From positions 3,501,001 through 3,565,000 of the forward strand of contig JANTQA010000015.1 in assembly GCA_027625915.1 (NCBI GenBank): 64,000 bases of DNA, read 5' to 3'. Below the pieces are notes generated by a model, which was given only the letters and a program-made list of their open reading frames with translations, ran no database searches and was not told the DNA's origin. Positions 47,846-59,900 of this stretch are shown here, one piece after another (position 1 is the stretch's first letter; every line of letters begins with the position of its first letter). A program made the position numbers and the translations under genes. Origin of the DNA: Anaeramoeba flamelloides (taxonomy: Eukaryota; Metamonada; Anaeramoebidae).

Positions 47846-48359
47846 TAAACTAAATTTCAGAAAAAATGACCCATGTTACATTTGAATTCTAAATTGCTTC
47901 TGTATCGTTTTGTGGTTTTTCCCCTCATAATGAAAAGTTTGTAAATAAATCATTGTTTCTCTTATTTATTTTTTCCATTTTAAATTGTTAAAATGGAAAA
48001 TGAAAATGAAAAATTGGAAAGAAGTAACAGATGAATTAATGAAAAGAATGGTTTCAAATATGAAAAAGAGATTAGATTTAGTTATTCAAATGGAAAGAGA
48101 ATCGATAAATGGGTTTTATTAATTATTTTGAAATTTTCTATTTTTTCTGTAATGTTTATTTTAAATAAATAGCCAAATTTTTTTTATTGTTTTTTTTACT
48201 TTTTTTTTATTTTATATTTAGATAAAAAAATAAATATCTCTTGAGTATAGAACTGAATATTAAAATCGAAAATTTTATATTATAATAGATTACTTCGATT
48301 TATAAAAATATTTTTCTTTAAAATTTGATTTTTAATGGGCAAATGATTTTGAAATGGGG
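47846..48359 (+). repeat. inverted dispersed pair, member A (with micro-ORF)
   Basis: About 514 bp that reappears in reverse orientation at 52302-52799. A shared block around 47975-48095 includes the hairpin-like CATTTTAAATTGTTAAAATG and a stretch of at least 74 identical bases. In it, an ATG frame at 48006-48122 encodes 38 residues (MKNWKEVTDELMKRM at its start), an amphipathic helix rich in M, K and E. Member B keeps the central residues in frame. It may be a transposon derivative or a duplicated small gene. Confidence 0.6.
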
Positions 48360-48577
48360 TTTATATTAGAAATTTAAATGAGATAAAATTAAAGATTACT
48401 CTTTTCAAAATAATATATGAAGAAAAGTTTAGTTGATGGTTTCGAAATAATGCATATTTCTTGTTTATTGATAGCCCATAATTTAGTTGATCAAAGAAAC
48501 TGACAATAAAGTCTAATTCGTTAGATATGTTTTTGTTACTTAGAGTTATATTGTTCAATACAAATTTAAAAAATAAA

Positions 48578-48840
48578 GGATCAAATTGGAAAATTTATCT
48601 CAAAAAATAGAGTAAATTTTTTTGATTAATCATAATTTACAAAAAAAACCAAAAAATTCAAAAAAATTGAGAAAAAATTATAACATTTCAACAAATCGCA
48701 TTCATAATTTAAATTTTGCAGAAAAGAACAAGGTGTATATCTTCAAAATTGATTTGAACTTAGGTATACTATTAGAGAGTCAATTGGGTGTAGCCTTGGA
48801 ACAAGAAGAAAAAAAAGTACAAGATTAAATTTTGAAATAC
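48578..48840 (+). repeat. dispersed repeat shared with 9885-10145
   Basis: Shared phrases GGATCAAATTGGAAAA, TTATCTCAAAAAATAG and AGAAGAAAAAAAA. The 68-codon frame at 48622-48828 falls inside and its counterpart at 9885 is not open, so it is treated as repeat. Part also resembles 180-290. Confidence 0.5.
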
Positions 48841-49267
48841 AGTTCATAATATTTGTCGACGGTTTTCTTTGATCACTATATTATCTTTATTTCTATTCTG
48901 AAATATGATTTTCATTTAAGTTTTCGAGTTTGTCACAATATGCATCAAAATATAAAATAAAATAGGGTTTTAGAAACCAAAAGAGAGATTACACATTACA
49001 GTTTGTTTCTTGTAAAAACTATTGGAAAAAAAAAAATAAGGGAAGACGAATGAAAAACTTATTCCCATTTGTTATCAAATGCCATTAATAATTTAGAAAA
49101 TATTTTTTTCAACATTAGAGAAAAAAAATTACCAAAGTTTTGGAACCACAATGCCCATTTGATTGTTTTGGAGTTAGGATTAATTATTTATTTTTTTAAT
49201 TTTATTTTATTGTGTTTGTTGCTAATCCAGTTTCATTTTGGAAAAAAATAAACTAAAATTCTTTTAC

Positions 49268-50019
49268 CTTTCTCTACATTGTTTGCTTGTTCTTCCAGGA
49301 ACAAAAGTAGATATATTTGACCATTTTTGAGCACCGCATTTTTCAATTGCAACACATAATAATTGATCTTCCTTAATAAAATTATAAAGAAGATAAAAAA
49401 AAAAAAAGAAAAGAGTGGAAAAAAATCTGTTGATTAATCTTTAAAAAAGAGTAAAGAATAAAAGCTCTGATTGGAAAATATTTACCAATTCAACCCAAGG
49501 GCCTTTAATAGTGATTTCTTTGGTATTCTATTTTTGCACAAACAATGAAATAGGTAAAATAAAAAAGTTGTATTTAAAAGGACAAAATGATCATAAAAAT
49601 TAAAAAAATTAATAGAGAAAAGAAGAAATATTTTTCCAATAAAAAGAAAAAAACCTAACATTTTTGATTAACTCAAGCAAATCTTTGGGGGAAATATGTG
49701 GGAATTGGTTGGTAATTTTCTCCCATGTAATTGGTTTATTGTTCTGAAAGAAAGTTTTTAATTTTTGTTGCTATTGTGTAGTTTTTGTTAGAATTTAGAA
49801 TTTAGAATAGTAACCAGACAGAAAATGTTATTTGAGTGTTTTATTTAAAAGTTTTTGAATTTTAATCAAAAAGATATTAGACATAAGTTTGGCTTGTATG
49901 TTTTTTATTGTTTAAAATAGTGAATTTAAATTGCTATTTACGACTTTCTGAAGTGATTCTTCAATTTTTTTATTGTAATCTCCGTTTTGGTGGTCTTTTG
50001 ATTTCTTATAAAGTTCCAT
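49268..50019 (-). CDS. Myb/SANT protein, 5' exons (four exons)
   Basis: Found by following minus-strand splice sites rather than as a long frame. Exons, 5' to 3': 49942-50019 (ATG at 50019; MELYKKSKDHQ..., 26 codons), 49660-49743 (28 codons, NNKPITWEKITNQF...), 49486-49527 (14 codons ending KGPWVEL) and 49268-49371 (EDQLLCVAIEKCGAQKW ... PGRTSKQCRER). Donors are GTAAAT, GTTAGG, GTAAAT and GTAAAA; introns are 198, 132 and 114 bp; the first three joins are phase 0. The result is a classic Myb repeat preceded by a weaker one. The last exon ends in AG, splitting the Arg codon exactly as the exon at 45345 does, and the intron before ED matches the one before GL at 45442. The following exon was not found within 45443-49267. 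Either it continues into the 43524-45442 exons as one multi-repeat gene, or this is an adjacent paralogue. Confidence 0.82.
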
Positions 50020-51520
50020 TTCAAACTAATTATCAGAAAAATGTAAAATCAAGAAGACAAATAAAAAAAAATGTTGTCTTCGATTCTTAATTTCTTTTTT
50101 TCAGAAAATTAAGATTTGTCCATAAAAGGCAGACATGAGATGAATTTGGGTATTATTCATTTAAAGGGGTAATTATTTTGTATTGTTATATTGAGAATAA
50201 ATCATTAAGTTGAGAATATAACAAAGAAAATTTAGAAACAACTCTCTTCGGCAGATTTCTTCATATTTTATGGGCTGATATAAATTTTTCTTTTGATCTT
50301 TTATGATTATAAAGTATTGAAAATATAATAAAGATCAAGTTAAAAAGATACTTTACAAATTGAAGAACGAAAATTACATTTTTGGGGATCAGTATTTGAT
50401 GGTGGAAATAGAATTGTAACTTTGTGATCTTATAGTCATTTTCAATGGGAAAGAATGACTATTTTATTTTATGAGGAAAAAAATATTTCAAAAGGAGAAA
50501 AATGTTGCAAATATTTTTTTATGCAAACTTTCATGAAATAGGTTAAAAATGAGAATTTAGTCCAAGTAGTTCAATGCTGGGAATTGTCAAATTTAATTCT
50601 TTCGTAATTGGAATTCACTATTATTTTTCACTTCTCAAAAAAAGTCTTGATTTTAATTTCGCAAAACTAAATTTTAACATAAAAAGAAAAAAATACAAAC
50701 ATTAAAATTTATCAATTTTATATAAATTGATTTTTGCCATGTGTTGTCTGTGTTTAAAAGATTGTTCAGAATTTCCATTCTTAACTTTTGTAAATCTTAT
50801 TTAACCTGATCGAAAATTGAAAATTAAAATATTGAAGGTTGTACTTTAGAGTGAAAAAATGACAACACCCGAATTCCTCTTTTGTAGAAAAACAAAATGT
50901 TCAAAATTCTAAATAATTTGATATTTCTTCTCTAATTTTTTAATGATAAATACTTGGCTTGACTCTTCTGAAAAAATAAAAATGAAAAATTCTTCTTTGG
51001 GAAAACTGTAACTTTCATTTAGTAAATCATATTTATTTTTTTTCCCAAAGGTAATAGAATAATTATTTACACAAGGATACCATAAAAATGTATAATTGAA
51101 CGCATTTAATAACTACAAGAAATGAATTATCATTTTTTACCAAAGAATTCATTTTTCCCAATTAAATCTTAAAAGAAAAACATTAAGATCCTTATTGAAA
51201 TTGTTTGGGATTTAATTAGAAAACGAATAATTTGTCAAATATTGTTATTAATGGGAAACCTCACTTTTAGTAATTTCTGATAGTTTGTATGTTACAATTA
51301 ATATTGAAACTTCAAATCTTATTTTGAAAGAATAGAGTGGAAAATAAACCTAAATATTGAATTAATTGATGATTAAAAAAAATTGATCTTCTATTTTATT
51401 CACAAATATTCATTAAATTTCTTGAAATAGAAAAGATTTGATAACATTCTCATTCCAAGAATTCTGAGTATTAACAAGGGATTGTTCGAATTAAAAATAG
51501 TATTTGATAATATCTATTTA

Positions 51521-51952
51521 CTGTTGTGGAAAAAAAGTGAAACTTAAAAAAAAGTGAAACACGGTTTTTAATTGGGAACATTACTGAAAATGAAAAGTAA
51601 GATCAATGAAAAAAAGAATAAATAAATAAATAAAGATAAAATGAAGTATTCGCCACAATAACAGTTTTTTTAATACTATCTTTTGGTTTGGGTTTTTCTT
51701 TGATTGATCGATTATTAAAAATTTGTTCAAAAAATTGACTATTTTTGGGATCTCCAAAACCACACCTAAATTTCCATAAATCAAAATAGATTTCAATTGT
51801 ATTTTCTGGGTTGATTGAAAATAATATAATGGGTTATTATTTGAAGTTAATCAGTTTCTTCTTTTAATTGATTTTACTTTGAATTTCAGTAATGTTCCCA
51901 ATTAAAAACCGTGTTGAACTTTTTTTCCAGTTTCACTTTTTTTCCACAACAG
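51521..51952. mobile_element. 432-bp MITE with TTA target duplication (Harbinger-like)
   Basis: Ends CTGTTGTGGAAAAAAAGTG and CACTTTTTTTCCACAACAG; inverted similarity runs about 70 bp (TTGGGAACATTACTGAAA facing TTTCAGTAATGTTCCCAA). TTA flanks both sides (51518-51520 and 51953-51955), the 3-bp TWA-type duplication known for PIF/Harbinger transposons. No transposase. The 71-codon frame inside at 51581 is not preserved between copies. Confidence 0.82.
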
Positions 51953-52301
51953 TTATTTTTTTTTTCATAAGAATTATCAATTTAAATTAATTTTTCAAGT
52001 TTTAAAATATTTTACAAATCAAGAAATAATAATAAAACCTCTCAATACTTTTAACCTTTATGTTGCTCATAATCCACCAAAATAATTAAGATTAGTTTAT
52101 TAATTATTTATTATAAATGACAAAATTCGAAGTGTTTCTTTCGGTTATAACTTGAATTTGCCAAGCTTTAAAAAAGTATTTTGGGAAGAATTTTAATTTC
52201 CTTGTTTGTTTTTGTTTTTCTCTCAAATTTTTTTGTTCAAAAAAAGAATAAAATTGATTTGGATTGCTCCTTGAATCAAGAAATTAAATTTTTTACTAAA
52301 C

Positions 52302-52799
52302 CCCCTTTCAAAATCATTGGCCGATCAAAAATCAAATTTTAAAGAAAATTGTTTTTAATAATTGAAGTTATCTATTATAATATAAAAATTTCGATTTTAA
52401 TATTCAGTTCTATACTCAAGAGATATTTATTTTTAGTCTAAAAATAAAAGAAAGAAAAATAAAAAAAAATTGTGATATTTATTTTAAAAGAAGCATTACA
52501 TAAAAAATAGTAAATTTAAAAAATTAGTAAAACTCATTTATCGGTCTCCTTCCATTTGAATAACTAAATCTAATCTCTTTTTCATATTTGAAACCATTCT
52601 TTTCATTAATTCATCTGTTACTTCTTTCAAATTTCTCATTTTTATTTTCCATTTTAACAATTTAAAATGGAAAAAATAAAAAAGAGAAAAAATGATTTAT
52701 TTACAAACCTTTCATTATAAGAGGAAAAACTTACAAATGATGCAAAATAAATTCAAAATTCAAATGTAACATGTCCCATTTATTATGAAATTTAGTTTA
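52302..52799 (-). repeat. inverted dispersed pair, member B (with micro-ORF)
   Basis: Reverse-complement partner of 47846-48359. Its minus-strand ATG frame, 52639 down to 52538, encodes 33 residues (MRNLKEVTDELMKRM at the start), sharing the central 26 residues with member A but ending differently. The pair brackets the 5' Myb exons. Confidence 0.6.
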
Positions 52800-54858
52800 T
52801 TTTAAAATAAACATTTTATTTTTTTTTTATGAAATTAAATCGATTTTTTATTCTGGATTATTTCAAAACTTAGAGGTTTCATTTTTTTAAAGTCTATTTT
52901 TATACATTTTTATCATAGATAATAAGATTTCTTTCGTCTTCTACAAAATTATTTATTTAAAAAATATTGTAGAAATAGTTTGTATTTTTCACTTTTCAAA
53001 AATGACCAAAATGGATTCTTTCTTTTAAATATAAAAATTCATTTCCGAAAATAACTGTATAAGTGGGTTTTTTTTTAGCAATCACATTTTTAACTTTTTT
53101 TTTTAATAACATGTTGTGGAAAAAATTTTTTATATTAGTTATTAAAGTTACTTAAAGATTTTTTTTAAAATTGACATGATCATTAAATAATTTTCCAAAA
53201 AAAAATTAAATATTTACTAATTTTTTACTTTTTGATAACTTCACTTAAAATTAACATTCTTCGATAATAAAAAGATCTTGTATCAAAAATTATTTTTCAA
53301 AGATATTGAACAATTTAATTTAAAAAATCCAATTTTCCAGTAATTTTTTTTTCAAATTTAATAGTAAAAAATTTTATTTTATTTTTTTAATTTTCACATT
53401 TAAGAGGTCATTTTATAATCATATATTTTAAAAAAATTTTAAATTTAATAAATATCTTACAAACCAAAAACCAATTATTTTGACTATCAAAGAATTATTT
53501 ATTGATTTAAATTGAAAAAAATCGATACTTTTTTTGATTTTTATGTTCGTTTTTTTGATCTTTTTGAAATAGGTCGTATTTTAAAATAAATTTTTGGTTT
53601 TTTGCAAAAATTAATAAAAATTGAGGACATTTTTCATTATTTTTTCCAGAATTAAAAAGAATTGAGTAAAATCTATGATTATTCTCTATATTTTTGAATA
53701 TGGCAAACTGCCTTTAGCTTTTTTTTTTAATTTCTAAAAGTAAAAAAAAAAAAAAATCTAGGCACTTGACTGCTTTACATGCCCTTTTCGTTAGGTTTTC
53801 TTAGGTTTTCTATTTATTTGTCAAGTTTTCTAGATTTTTTACTTTTTGAAATAAACAAAAAATTTTAATAAATTTTGGGTTTATTTCAAAAAGTAAAAAA
53901 AAACTAACAAAAATCTATTGATTTTCCTAATAAATAGAAAACCCAAAAAAAAACTAAGGAAAATCAATAGATTTTACATCTAAAACAGAAAATCTCACAA
54001 AAACCACCATTGGTTTTTTTTTATTTCTCAAATTAAAAAAAAACCTAGAAAATCTACGGCACTTGACGGAAATAACAATAATTATCATAAGGGTTTTTTT
54101 TTTCTCTATATTTCCGTTTTCGTCCATGAGGACATCATTTTCAAACTATTAATTATTATCCATTGAAGTGAATATCTACAAATTGAATTAAACTAAAATT
54201 CAAAATTCCATTTATCTGGAATTTTTTACCCGAAAAACACCTTTTTTTCTTGATTAGAGGCTTTTCTTAAAAGTGGTACTCATATCAGGAATAAATAAAA
54301 TATCCTCATTAATTTGAAGTTCTGTAATTTTGATTATTTTATGAATTAACTTTATTATTCATGATGAAAGGTTAACGAAAATAGTCTTTTTGCAAAATTT
54401 GGGATTTTCAATTTTATTCTTTTCATACTATTGGTACCTTAACCTATTGTCATTAATCAAAAATTTTCTTTACAATATATACTATAGAAAAAAATACCTT
54501 ATATGTAAATAATCCCTGACACGATTTTTAATGGTAAATAAAAGGTAAATTGTTGTCTTATTACTGAAAATCGGGTTTTTTTATAATTCAAACTTTTAAA
54601 ATTATAATTCGCCACTTTAAAGAATGATTATTAATTAAATTACTCATACCGAAACACTATTCAATATATGAAAAAACAAGAATAAAAAATATCATTTTTA
54701 TAATACATAACAAACCTCTATAAAAACCGATTTTTGATAAAAAAATAAGCTGATCTAATTTGGTTATCTCAACAATGAAGAGGGTATTAAATAGATACAT
54801 CACTTCAATTGACTTTTATAGGTTTATTACTCATTTTATATTAAAATTTGGTTAATTA

Positions 54859-55054
54859 CTGTCAGTTCCACTTTTTGATCCACAAACTTTCCACAAAATT
54901 TAAGTTTCAAAAAAATCCCAAATTAAGATACAAAATTCAGATTCAAGAAAAATAATGAGTCAAAAAATAATTCCTAATTTTGTTGTTACACTTTGGGATT
55001 TTTTTGTACCTTAAATATAGTTCAAAGTTTGTGTCTTAAATTTGAAACTGACAG
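54859..55054. mobile_element. CAGTTCCAC-family MITE, copy g
   Basis: Ends CTGTCAGTTCCACTTTTTG and TTGAAACTGACAG; preceded by TA; 196 bp. Confidence 0.68.
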
Positions 55055-55172
55055 CCTCAAAAGAATTTTATTTTAAATAAAAGAAATGATACAAGAATTT
55101 CCCTTTAATTTACAATTAAAAATTGTGTCAGGTTTATTTTCATGTAAGGTATTTTTTTCAATACTATACTGG

Positions 55173-55328
55173 TATTTGAGTTATAAACGGGAATAATTTT
55201 TCACTTCCTTTTCAATTTACTTTTAGAAATAGTGCCACAAACTACAACTCACTACTTTGAGATGTCTTTTTATTCAAGAAAAAGATGGAAAATGAAGTGA
55301 AAATTCTTTCCTATTTATAATTCAAATA
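55173..55328. mobile_element. 156-bp MITE, copy 2
   Basis: The same ends as the nested copy at 23443 (TATTTGAGTTATAAACG, and TTATAATTCAAATA at the right; inner AAAATGAAGTGAAAATT). Identical length of 156 bp. Here it is not inside a CAGTCAAAGG element. Confidence 0.72.
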
Positions 55329-56014
55329 CAAACATTATACAGTAAAATTTTGAATCATAATAGGTTTTTTCATTCAATCACCAATTGTTTAGAAATTGTA
55401 GGTTGAAACTAACCCCCAAAATTAAATGACATGTTTACGATTGTGACTTTGAAAAAAGAATAACATAAAGGAAAAGTTTGTTGCAAACTTAAAACCACTT
55501 ATTTACTCAAAAAAAAAAAAAGCAAAAAAGACAATCAAATTTATGAAGGAAAAGATCAAAATCTTACTCTCAAGACACACAAAATAAAAAATGTATCTGA
55601 AAACTTGCAATTGAAATCAAAACAAAGAAAAAAATATAGGTACAATTTGTATTGAATCTTTGATCCCATATCAATCGTTGTTTTTGGATGTGAGAATAAA
55701 GAGTAAAATTTTGTTATTTGTGAGTGAATTAATCTTTTGGGGTTAATTGTTATTTTTTCCAGATTCTTTCTTGGGTATGAACTGCATTACCCCATTAGTT
55801 TCTGATTTTAAGTAACAACAGATTATTGCTGGACACTAAAGCGTGTAATAAACAAAGTTAAATACATTAGTGAAAAAAAATCTTTGAAAAAACAATAATT
55901 CTCCCAAAATGCAGAAAAAAAACCCCTAAAAATAAAGACCCCCAGCCAAGTTTGGGAAATGAAAAGAGGAAATTATTTTTTATTTTTTTTATTGTTTTTC
56001 AATTTTATTTTGTG

Positions 56015-56910
56015 ATGTTTTCCAACCTTCAAAAACTTAATTTTACTTCGCTTATTAAATGGCTGTTTCACCCTGACACCTTAAAACTTCTTGGGATTGG
56101 AAGTGCAAGTGTTGGCATTGGATACTATATTGTCAAACAAGTAACATCAGTAAATTTGGGCTTGGACGAGCCTGAATTATTGAAGGAATTGGAAAATTCT
56201 TCTGATCTGCAAAAAAGCGAAACACTTATCCAAATCTTGGAAAGGTTTGAAAGTAGCACGAACACAAACGAAACCTTTCATGAAAATTTTAAAACGTCTG
56301 CATTGTTTCTCACAATCAAACTAATAGTTTCAAAAGATCTAATGTTGGGTAGTAACGCTTCAAAAGTTGCCCACTATTTAATTTCTAATCGTAAATATTT
56401 TTTTTCACAAACAACCACACTAACCAACAAATGTCCACATAACACATAAAAACAAAAAATAGACTTTTTCTTTTTTTTTTTTTACTTTATTTTACTTTTT
56501 CCTTTCAAATTCTTTTTTTTTTGACTTAATAATTTGGATGTGTGAAACCTCTGATTTCTTTCACAACTAGTAACAACCGTTTAGCTGTTTTTTTTGTTAT
56601 TTTCGAATTTTTTTTGGCTTCTTTTGATTTTTTAGAATAAGAAAACAATTTTCTTTGAGGGTATTTACAAAAAGAAATTAACACCAAAAGATCTTTGAGA
56701 TTTTCGGGTAGATTATTTATTTCTTATTTAAGATAATTTCATTCACACCATTTTTTCAGTTGAATGATCAATAATTATGATTCACAAACTCAACGTCTGA
56801 TGTACTTTTTGAAGTGAAACACTTTTTAAATTTAACAGAGTGATTTTGTGAGGGTGAGGTCTGAAAAAATCAATGCAAAAATATTTGGAATTTCTTGCTA
56901 AGGGCTAAAT

Positions 56911-56941
<31 letters not shown>

Positions 56942-59900
56942 GACTGAATTTGGTAAATAGAGAATTTTGAAGTGACTAAAATTTGTGTCTTCTAATCCAA
57001 ATAATGACTCAACACTTGTGTCTAGAAACAGTCATTAGAAGGATTTTCAAGTCAATTACGTTTTCTAAAGATTTGGAATTTAATGGACAAAAGAAATTCC
57101 AAAACTCAAAAATCTAAACGTTTTTTTTTTGTTTATTTTTTCCTTAACCACAATGGTTAATTTACAGGATCTGTTTGAAACGTGCAAACGTATTTTCATC
57201 AATTCGAAAAGACCCGTTAAAAAAAAATAGAAAAGAAGGAAATTCTAACTGTTCCAACTGTTACGACTATTTCCCCCCTAAATATTAAACATGTAAGCAA
57301 TCATAAAGCGAAAATTTTCACTTTTTCCCAATTTCAAAAGAAGAACCAAAAACAACATTTTTTTTTTTACTTTGGTTGTGTCTCGTTGCTTTTTATTATT
57401 CGAAGTACTGGTTGAAAAATAATTTATGTACATTTTTTTTTCACACATAAAATAAAATTCCACAACAGAATGTGAAGTTGAATTGACTTATCTACTTTGG
57501 GAAATCTTAAATGGGGTTGCCTTTTATTCCTATCTCAACATTTTGTTGTTGCATTTTACTTTATACTTATAAATTCAAAAAAATATCTGAAAATTTTTAT
57601 TTCATATTCCATTTTAATAATTTTTACTCAAGCTTTAAGTAAAGCATTTTATTGGTTTAAAAGTTTCGAAACTTTTTAAAATTGGTTTAACTTCTAAAAA
57701 TTCATTCTCTTGAGTTATTTTAAAAGTTGAGTTAATAGATTACAAAAAGGTGAAATTGAACTAAAAATTTTATTAATTTTTTCATTGTCCAATATTGATA
57801 AATTCAAATAAATATAATAAATTATTTTTTAGGAGGCACTTCAAATAATAAAAAGCAACTTTCCAAAACTAAATAAATAATACAGTTTTCTGATCCAATC
57901 GAACATTAATAAAAAAAGCGGAAATGTGTTGAATTCTGGTATTACACTCTTTCTCTAATTGGAACTTTCTCTAAAATTTAAAATGAACAATATGATTTTG
58001 AAAAAAAGAGAGATCCAAAACCATCTTCAGATTTATCATTTTATGTTTAACACTTATTGTGAAACATTTTGAATTCAAACAGCTACCTGTTTTTAAAATA
58101 ATGGTTGGGTCAAGAAAATGTTTTAACCAAAGAGAGTTAAAAATATAGAATGTATTTAATGATTTGTACTTTACTGGAAATTTTTATCGTTTGTTATATC
58201 TAATATGACAACAAGTTGGGAGTCAAGGATTATTCCCTAATTGATAATTATGGTCAATGTAAATGTTCAATAAATCCATTCACCAGCTCTAAAAGAAAAA
58301 GAAAATTGTCTTTTGATCTGATCACTGGTTTAATTTCAATCTTTTTGAATCATTTTTCAAAATTAATTGTTTTTTTTTTTTGAAAATCTTTGTGTTGATC
58401 AAATTATTATTTTTCGAATTCAAAACATTTTTAAATCAGCTCGGAAGCTTCTAAAATATTAAATCGGAATTAATTTTTAATACTAATATGAAGACCAATA
58501 TCATACTTTGTAATTTATTTGCCTTTTTATAAAACCTCACAATACTCAAATAATTAGGTACTTTTTTTAAAATCAATTAGGAATTGAAATAAAAATGATA
58601 AATTACTCTTTTACATGTCTTAAAAGAATAATTGATAGAACCGAACACTATTTTTAAAAATCACCAAATAATGAATTCTAAAGACGGAGAAACTATTCAA
58701 AAAGTTTAGTTTTGTTTTTCTAATTCATTGAAAGATTTTGTTACATTTTTGAGTTAAAGTCAAGTTAACATTTTTAAAAAAAAGTTTCAAATAAATCCAA
58801 TAATAGTTTAAAAGTTCTAAAAAAAATTAGAAATATATTACAAGTTTAAGACACAATTGTCTAGGCACAGTCATTAGAAGTCTTTTAACAGACTTTGGAT
58901 TAGAAGACACAAATTTTAGTCACTTCAAAATTCTCTATTTACCAGATTAAAATGTTTCAGAACATTTAACCCCTAACAGTAATTCAAAGTTCTAAAAAAT
59001 GTGATATTTTTATTCAAAAAAATTATCTAGAAAATATATTAGAGACTTTTTCAAAAATATTAACAAAATTTAGTTTAGTATTTTATTAATAGTAAATTAT
59101 TCATTTAACATTTCAAGAAAGAAAGAAAAAAAAAAAAGAATTTAATTAATTGACAAAAAATTTGTTTAATAATAATGATATTATATTACCAAATAAAATG
59201 ATTTATTTTTTAAAATATATGACACAATTAAAGATAAAGATATAGAACAAATAGTAATGGATCCTGGAAATCTTTTTCAAAGTAAAATTTTTTAAAAAAA
59301 ATTAATGATTATTTATTTTTTTTTTTTTGAGAATCTAGTTTGGTTTTTGAGAACTTTTGTAGAGAAAATTATATTCAAATAATTACTAAATATAATATCA
59401 ATAAAATCCGAAAATATAAATTCATGGATTATGTATTATATCTCAAAAAAATAATCTTCATAAAAAAAGCATATATATTTCTCAAAATTTATTTTATTTT
59501 TTTATAAAATATTATTTTCTCTCAAATTTTAATTGTAGACATTAGTAAAATCAAAGTTCCTTATTATTCATTTTTTTTTTTGAAAATTTTGAGAATCTAG
59601 AACTTAAGAGAACCAAAATAATTTTATATAAAATATCACATGTTTCAATTTCAGGGGTCGTTATATTGTTGCTATTTCCAAAAACAATATTTTTAACAAT
59701 TTTTTTTTAAATTAATGAAATGTAATCAAATTAAAGATTCCTCCCTTTAGTCCGATTTTTGGAATTCCTATTTTGAATTCTTTCACAAAAACAACGACAA
59801 CAACAACAAGAATAATAATAATATAAATTTTAATCTGATAACCTTCATTTTTTCAAAAATATCATCTTTAAAATTCAATTAAAAAATTTTTTTCAAAAAA

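Larger units (their letters stand above)
50020..56014. other. gene-free interval between the Myb and armadillo genes
   Basis: No gene recognised. It contains MITE 51521-51952, inverted-pair member B 52302-52799, direct repeats of AAAATCTA(G/C)GGCACTTGAC-like sequence near 53750 and 54050, MITE 54859-55054 and the 156-bp MITE 55173-55328. The stretch 50200-50620 is somewhat more complex than background, but I could not justify exons. Confidence 0.5.

Noticed and set aside
49060-49190. Minus-strand frame with KWALWFQNFGN as a possible third Myb repeat
   Set aside because: No acceptor in the right phase, and the Myb signature spacing is absent.
53750-54070. Direct repeats (GGCACTTGAC-like) 300 bp apart, considered as short terminal repeats of an element
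   Set aside because: Only about 20 bp of similarity in AT-rich DNA with no coding content between; insufficient to call an element.
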